This document shows positions 32,709 to 33,757 of a DNA stretch of 33,757 bases, one piece after another. A program made the position numbers and the translations under genes. How positions within the stretch are numbered: position 1 is the first letter of the stretch; each line of letters begins with the position of its first letter. The notes beneath the pieces are model-generated. The model was not told where the DNA came from, ran no database searches, and saw only the letters and a list, made by a program, of their open reading frames with translations. The stretch is from the NCBI RefSeq assembly GCF_000159635.1, contig NZ_GG667191.1:343466-377222 (forward strand). Reading direction: 5' to 3'. The DNA is from Corynebacterium lipophiloflavum DSM 44291. Lineage in GTDB: Bacteria > Actinomycetota > Actinomycetes > Mycobacteriales > Mycobacteriaceae.

Positions 32709-32743
32709 GTATCTTCCGGCGGTCAGTGCGCTAACTGCCGCGG
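32709..32743 (+). terminator. Possible hairpin after menC
   Basis: In the 99-nt gap after menC, CGGTCAGT and ACTGCCG can pair around GCGCTA with one bulged T. No T-run follows, so it is at best a weak terminator. Confidence 0.2.
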
Positions 32744-32776
32744 TGTTCTAGCTGCGGGGTTTGTAGCGCGGCGCGC

Positions 32777-32782
32777 TAATCT
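32777..32782 (+). promoter_or_regulatory. TAATCT -10 box, leaderless start
   Basis: TAATCT ends 7 nt before ATG 32790 of the membrane protein with the repeat tail. Confidence 0.5.
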
Positions 32783-32789
32783 AAGGTGC

Positions 32790-33245
32790 ATGAATTCCAG
32801 GGACCCCTTCGAGGACGAAACGCGCCAGTTTGACCGGCAACCGCGCCGGCCCCAGCAGCATTTCCCGGCGCAACCCGAGTATTCGGCCCCGCCGCAGTGG
32901 GAGGAGCCCATCTACTACGAGCCGGAGCCTGAGCGCTCCAGCTCCGGCTCCAGCACTGCCGCGATTGCGCTGGGCATCATCGCCGCTTTGGCCACCGCCG
33001 CGGCCGTGCTATTTATGGTGCTGTGGCGCAGCGCCGTCGAGGAAGCGAACCAGCCGCCGGTTACGGTCACCGAAACGTCCACGGCGACGACCACCGCGAC
33101 GACCACCACGACTCGCCTTCCCGCGATCCCGACTCAGCTCCCCACCGAGTTGCCCACCGAATTGCCTACCGCGCTGCCCACTGAGCTGGCGCCGGAGATT
33201 CGCAACGAGGTCGGCGGGCTGCTCGACAGCCTGCTCAACGGATAA
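32790..33245 (+). CDS. Single-pass membrane protein with Thr-rich and LPTE-repeat tail
   Basis: A 151-aa protein: an acidic, Pro/Gln-rich cytoplasmic part (1-55), one transmembrane helix (about 56-79), a Thr-rich stretch (92-109) and five four-residue repeats of the PTEL type (about 114-133) before a short amphipathic C-terminus. The repeats are 12-bp tandem copies in DNA. Location outside the membrane is inferred from the basic-free N-terminus and Thr-rich tail, so topology is uncertain. No family is recognised. Its stop lies 12 nt before the menD start, so the two are likely co-transcribed. Confidence 0.8.
   Translation: MNSRDPFEDETRQFDRQPRRPQQHFPAQPEYSAPPQWEEPIYYEPEPERSSSGSSTAAIALGIIAALATAAAVLFMVLWRSAVEEANQPPVTVTETSTATTTATTTTTRLPAIPTQLPTELPTELPTALPTELAPEIRNEVGGLLDSLLNG
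33129..33188 (+). repeat. Five 12-bp in-frame tandem repeats
   Basis: Five copies of a 12-bp unit of the form CCC-ACC-GAG-TTG with third-position changes, coding for PTQL, PTEL, PTEL, PTAL and PTEL. Synonymous differences between copies argue against very recent expansion. Confidence 0.8.
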
Positions 33246-33257
33246 GTGGGTCGCGCA

Positions 33258-33757
33258 ATGGATTCGATGGAACTGGCCACCTTTGTCGTCGATAAGCTCG
33301 CGCGCCACGTCACAGACGTTGTGTTGAGCCCCGGGTCGCGAAACTCGCCGCTGGCTTACGCCTTGCTCGCGCGCGGCGACATTCGCGTGCACGTGCGTAT
33401 CGACGAGCGCGCGGCCGCCTTTACCGCACTCGGGATGGCGCGGGTGCAGCGTCGTCACGTGGGAGTGGTCATGACCTCCGGCACCGCCGTCGCCAACGTG
33501 TACCCGGCGCTGGTGGAGGCGCACATGTCGCACACCCCGCTGGCCGTGATCAGTGCCGACCGCCCGGCACGGTTGCTGGGCACGGGCGCGTCGCAGACGA
33601 TCTGGCAGGAGGGGATCTTCGGACGCTACGCCGCCACCCAGCAGGTTTCCTCGCTTGAGTCGGAGATCTCCTTCGAGCCGGACCAGGTGCACATCAACGT
33701 GGCCCTGGACACCCCGCTCGTGCCCGCCGAGCTGCCCGCCGCGCACGGCACGCCGCG
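33258..33757 (+). CDS. menD: 2-succinyl-5-enolpyruvyl-6-hydroxy-3-cyclohexene-1-carboxylate synthase (5' part)
   Basis: The first 166 codons of a thiamin-diphosphate enzyme that joins isochorismate and 2-oxoglutarate in menaquinone synthesis; the rest lies beyond the window. [31 protein letters not shown] (the Glu that activates thiamin) and [16 protein letters not shown] are typical of MenD. ATG 33258 is used; GTG 33246, directly after the upstream stop, is in frame and possible, as is ATG 33267. Confidence 0.94.
   Translation, partial: MDSMELATFVVDKLARHVTDVVLSPGSRNSPLAYALLARGDIRVHVRIDERAAAFTALGMARVQRRHVGVVMTSGTAVANVYPALVEAHMSHTPLAVISADRPARLLGTGASQTIWQEGIFGRYAATQQVSSLESEISFEPDQVHINVALDTPLVPAELPAAHGTP

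Noticed and set aside
33141..33188. LPTE repeats as sortase signals
   Set aside because: The sortase motif is LPxTG followed by a helix and basic tail; here there is no TG, and the helix lies before the repeats.
1..33757. tRNA, rRNA or phage genes
   Set aside because: None was recognised by reading; a tRNA scan was not possible here, so a missed tRNA in the short gaps cannot be fully excluded.

Overview
The window is high-GC DNA packed with short-spaced or overlapping genes. It looks like the chromosome of a Corynebacterium or a close relative in the Mycobacteriales. The reasons are the gene order (a HAD hydrolase and glutaredoxin next to hemA-hemC-hemD-hemB, then hemE-hemY-hemL, then cytochrome c biogenesis genes, galE and the men genes), which from memory matches the heme/ccs/men region of corynebacteria and mycobacteria; the actinobacterial fusion HemD; a DtxR-type iron box; and many start codons lying 6-8 nt after a TANNNT -10 hexamer, the layout of leaderless actinobacterial transcripts. 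No species can be named from the sequence alone.

Layout. 48-1384: a minus-strand HAD phosphatase diverging from a small glutaredoxin-like gene. 1437-6578: hemA, hemC, hemD (fused to a degenerate methyltransferase) and hemB. 6575-10195: two small membrane proteins and a P-type ATPase-like protein that has lost its catalytic residues, all overlapping. 10207-14686: hemE, hemY/cgoX, a DedA-like membrane protein and hemL. 14683-19293: a histidine phosphatase, a TlpA-like lipoprotein, ccdA, resB and ccsA (system II cytochrome c maturation). 19294-22151: galE, an Xre-type regulator, small membrane proteins, an AEC transporter and a possible 29-aa ORF. 22152-23734: an intergenic stretch with three tandem 18-bp dyads, followed by a DUF222/HNH (13E12-type) protein. 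23731-28965: menA, a glycosyltransferase-like gene, an FAD oxidoreductase, menE and menB. 28966-31749: an intergenic stretch with a DtxR-like box, then feoA-feoB-feoC. 31746-33757: menC, a membrane protein with a repeat tail, and the 5' part of menD.

How the genes fit together. Almost everything serves respiratory electron transfer: iron uptake (feo), heme from glutamyl-tRNA to the porphyrin oxidation step (hemA, L, B, C, D, E, Y), covalent heme attachment to cytochrome c (ccdA, tlpA, resB, ccsA) and menaquinone (menA, B, C, D, E). Ferrochelatase and the final decarboxylase are not in the window. The most unusual items are the P-type ATPase pseudoenzyme inside the heme locus, -10 boxes whose first three bases are the stop codon of the preceding gene (hemE, hemL), the repeated dyads at 22233-22307, and the inactive-looking methyltransferase half of HemD.
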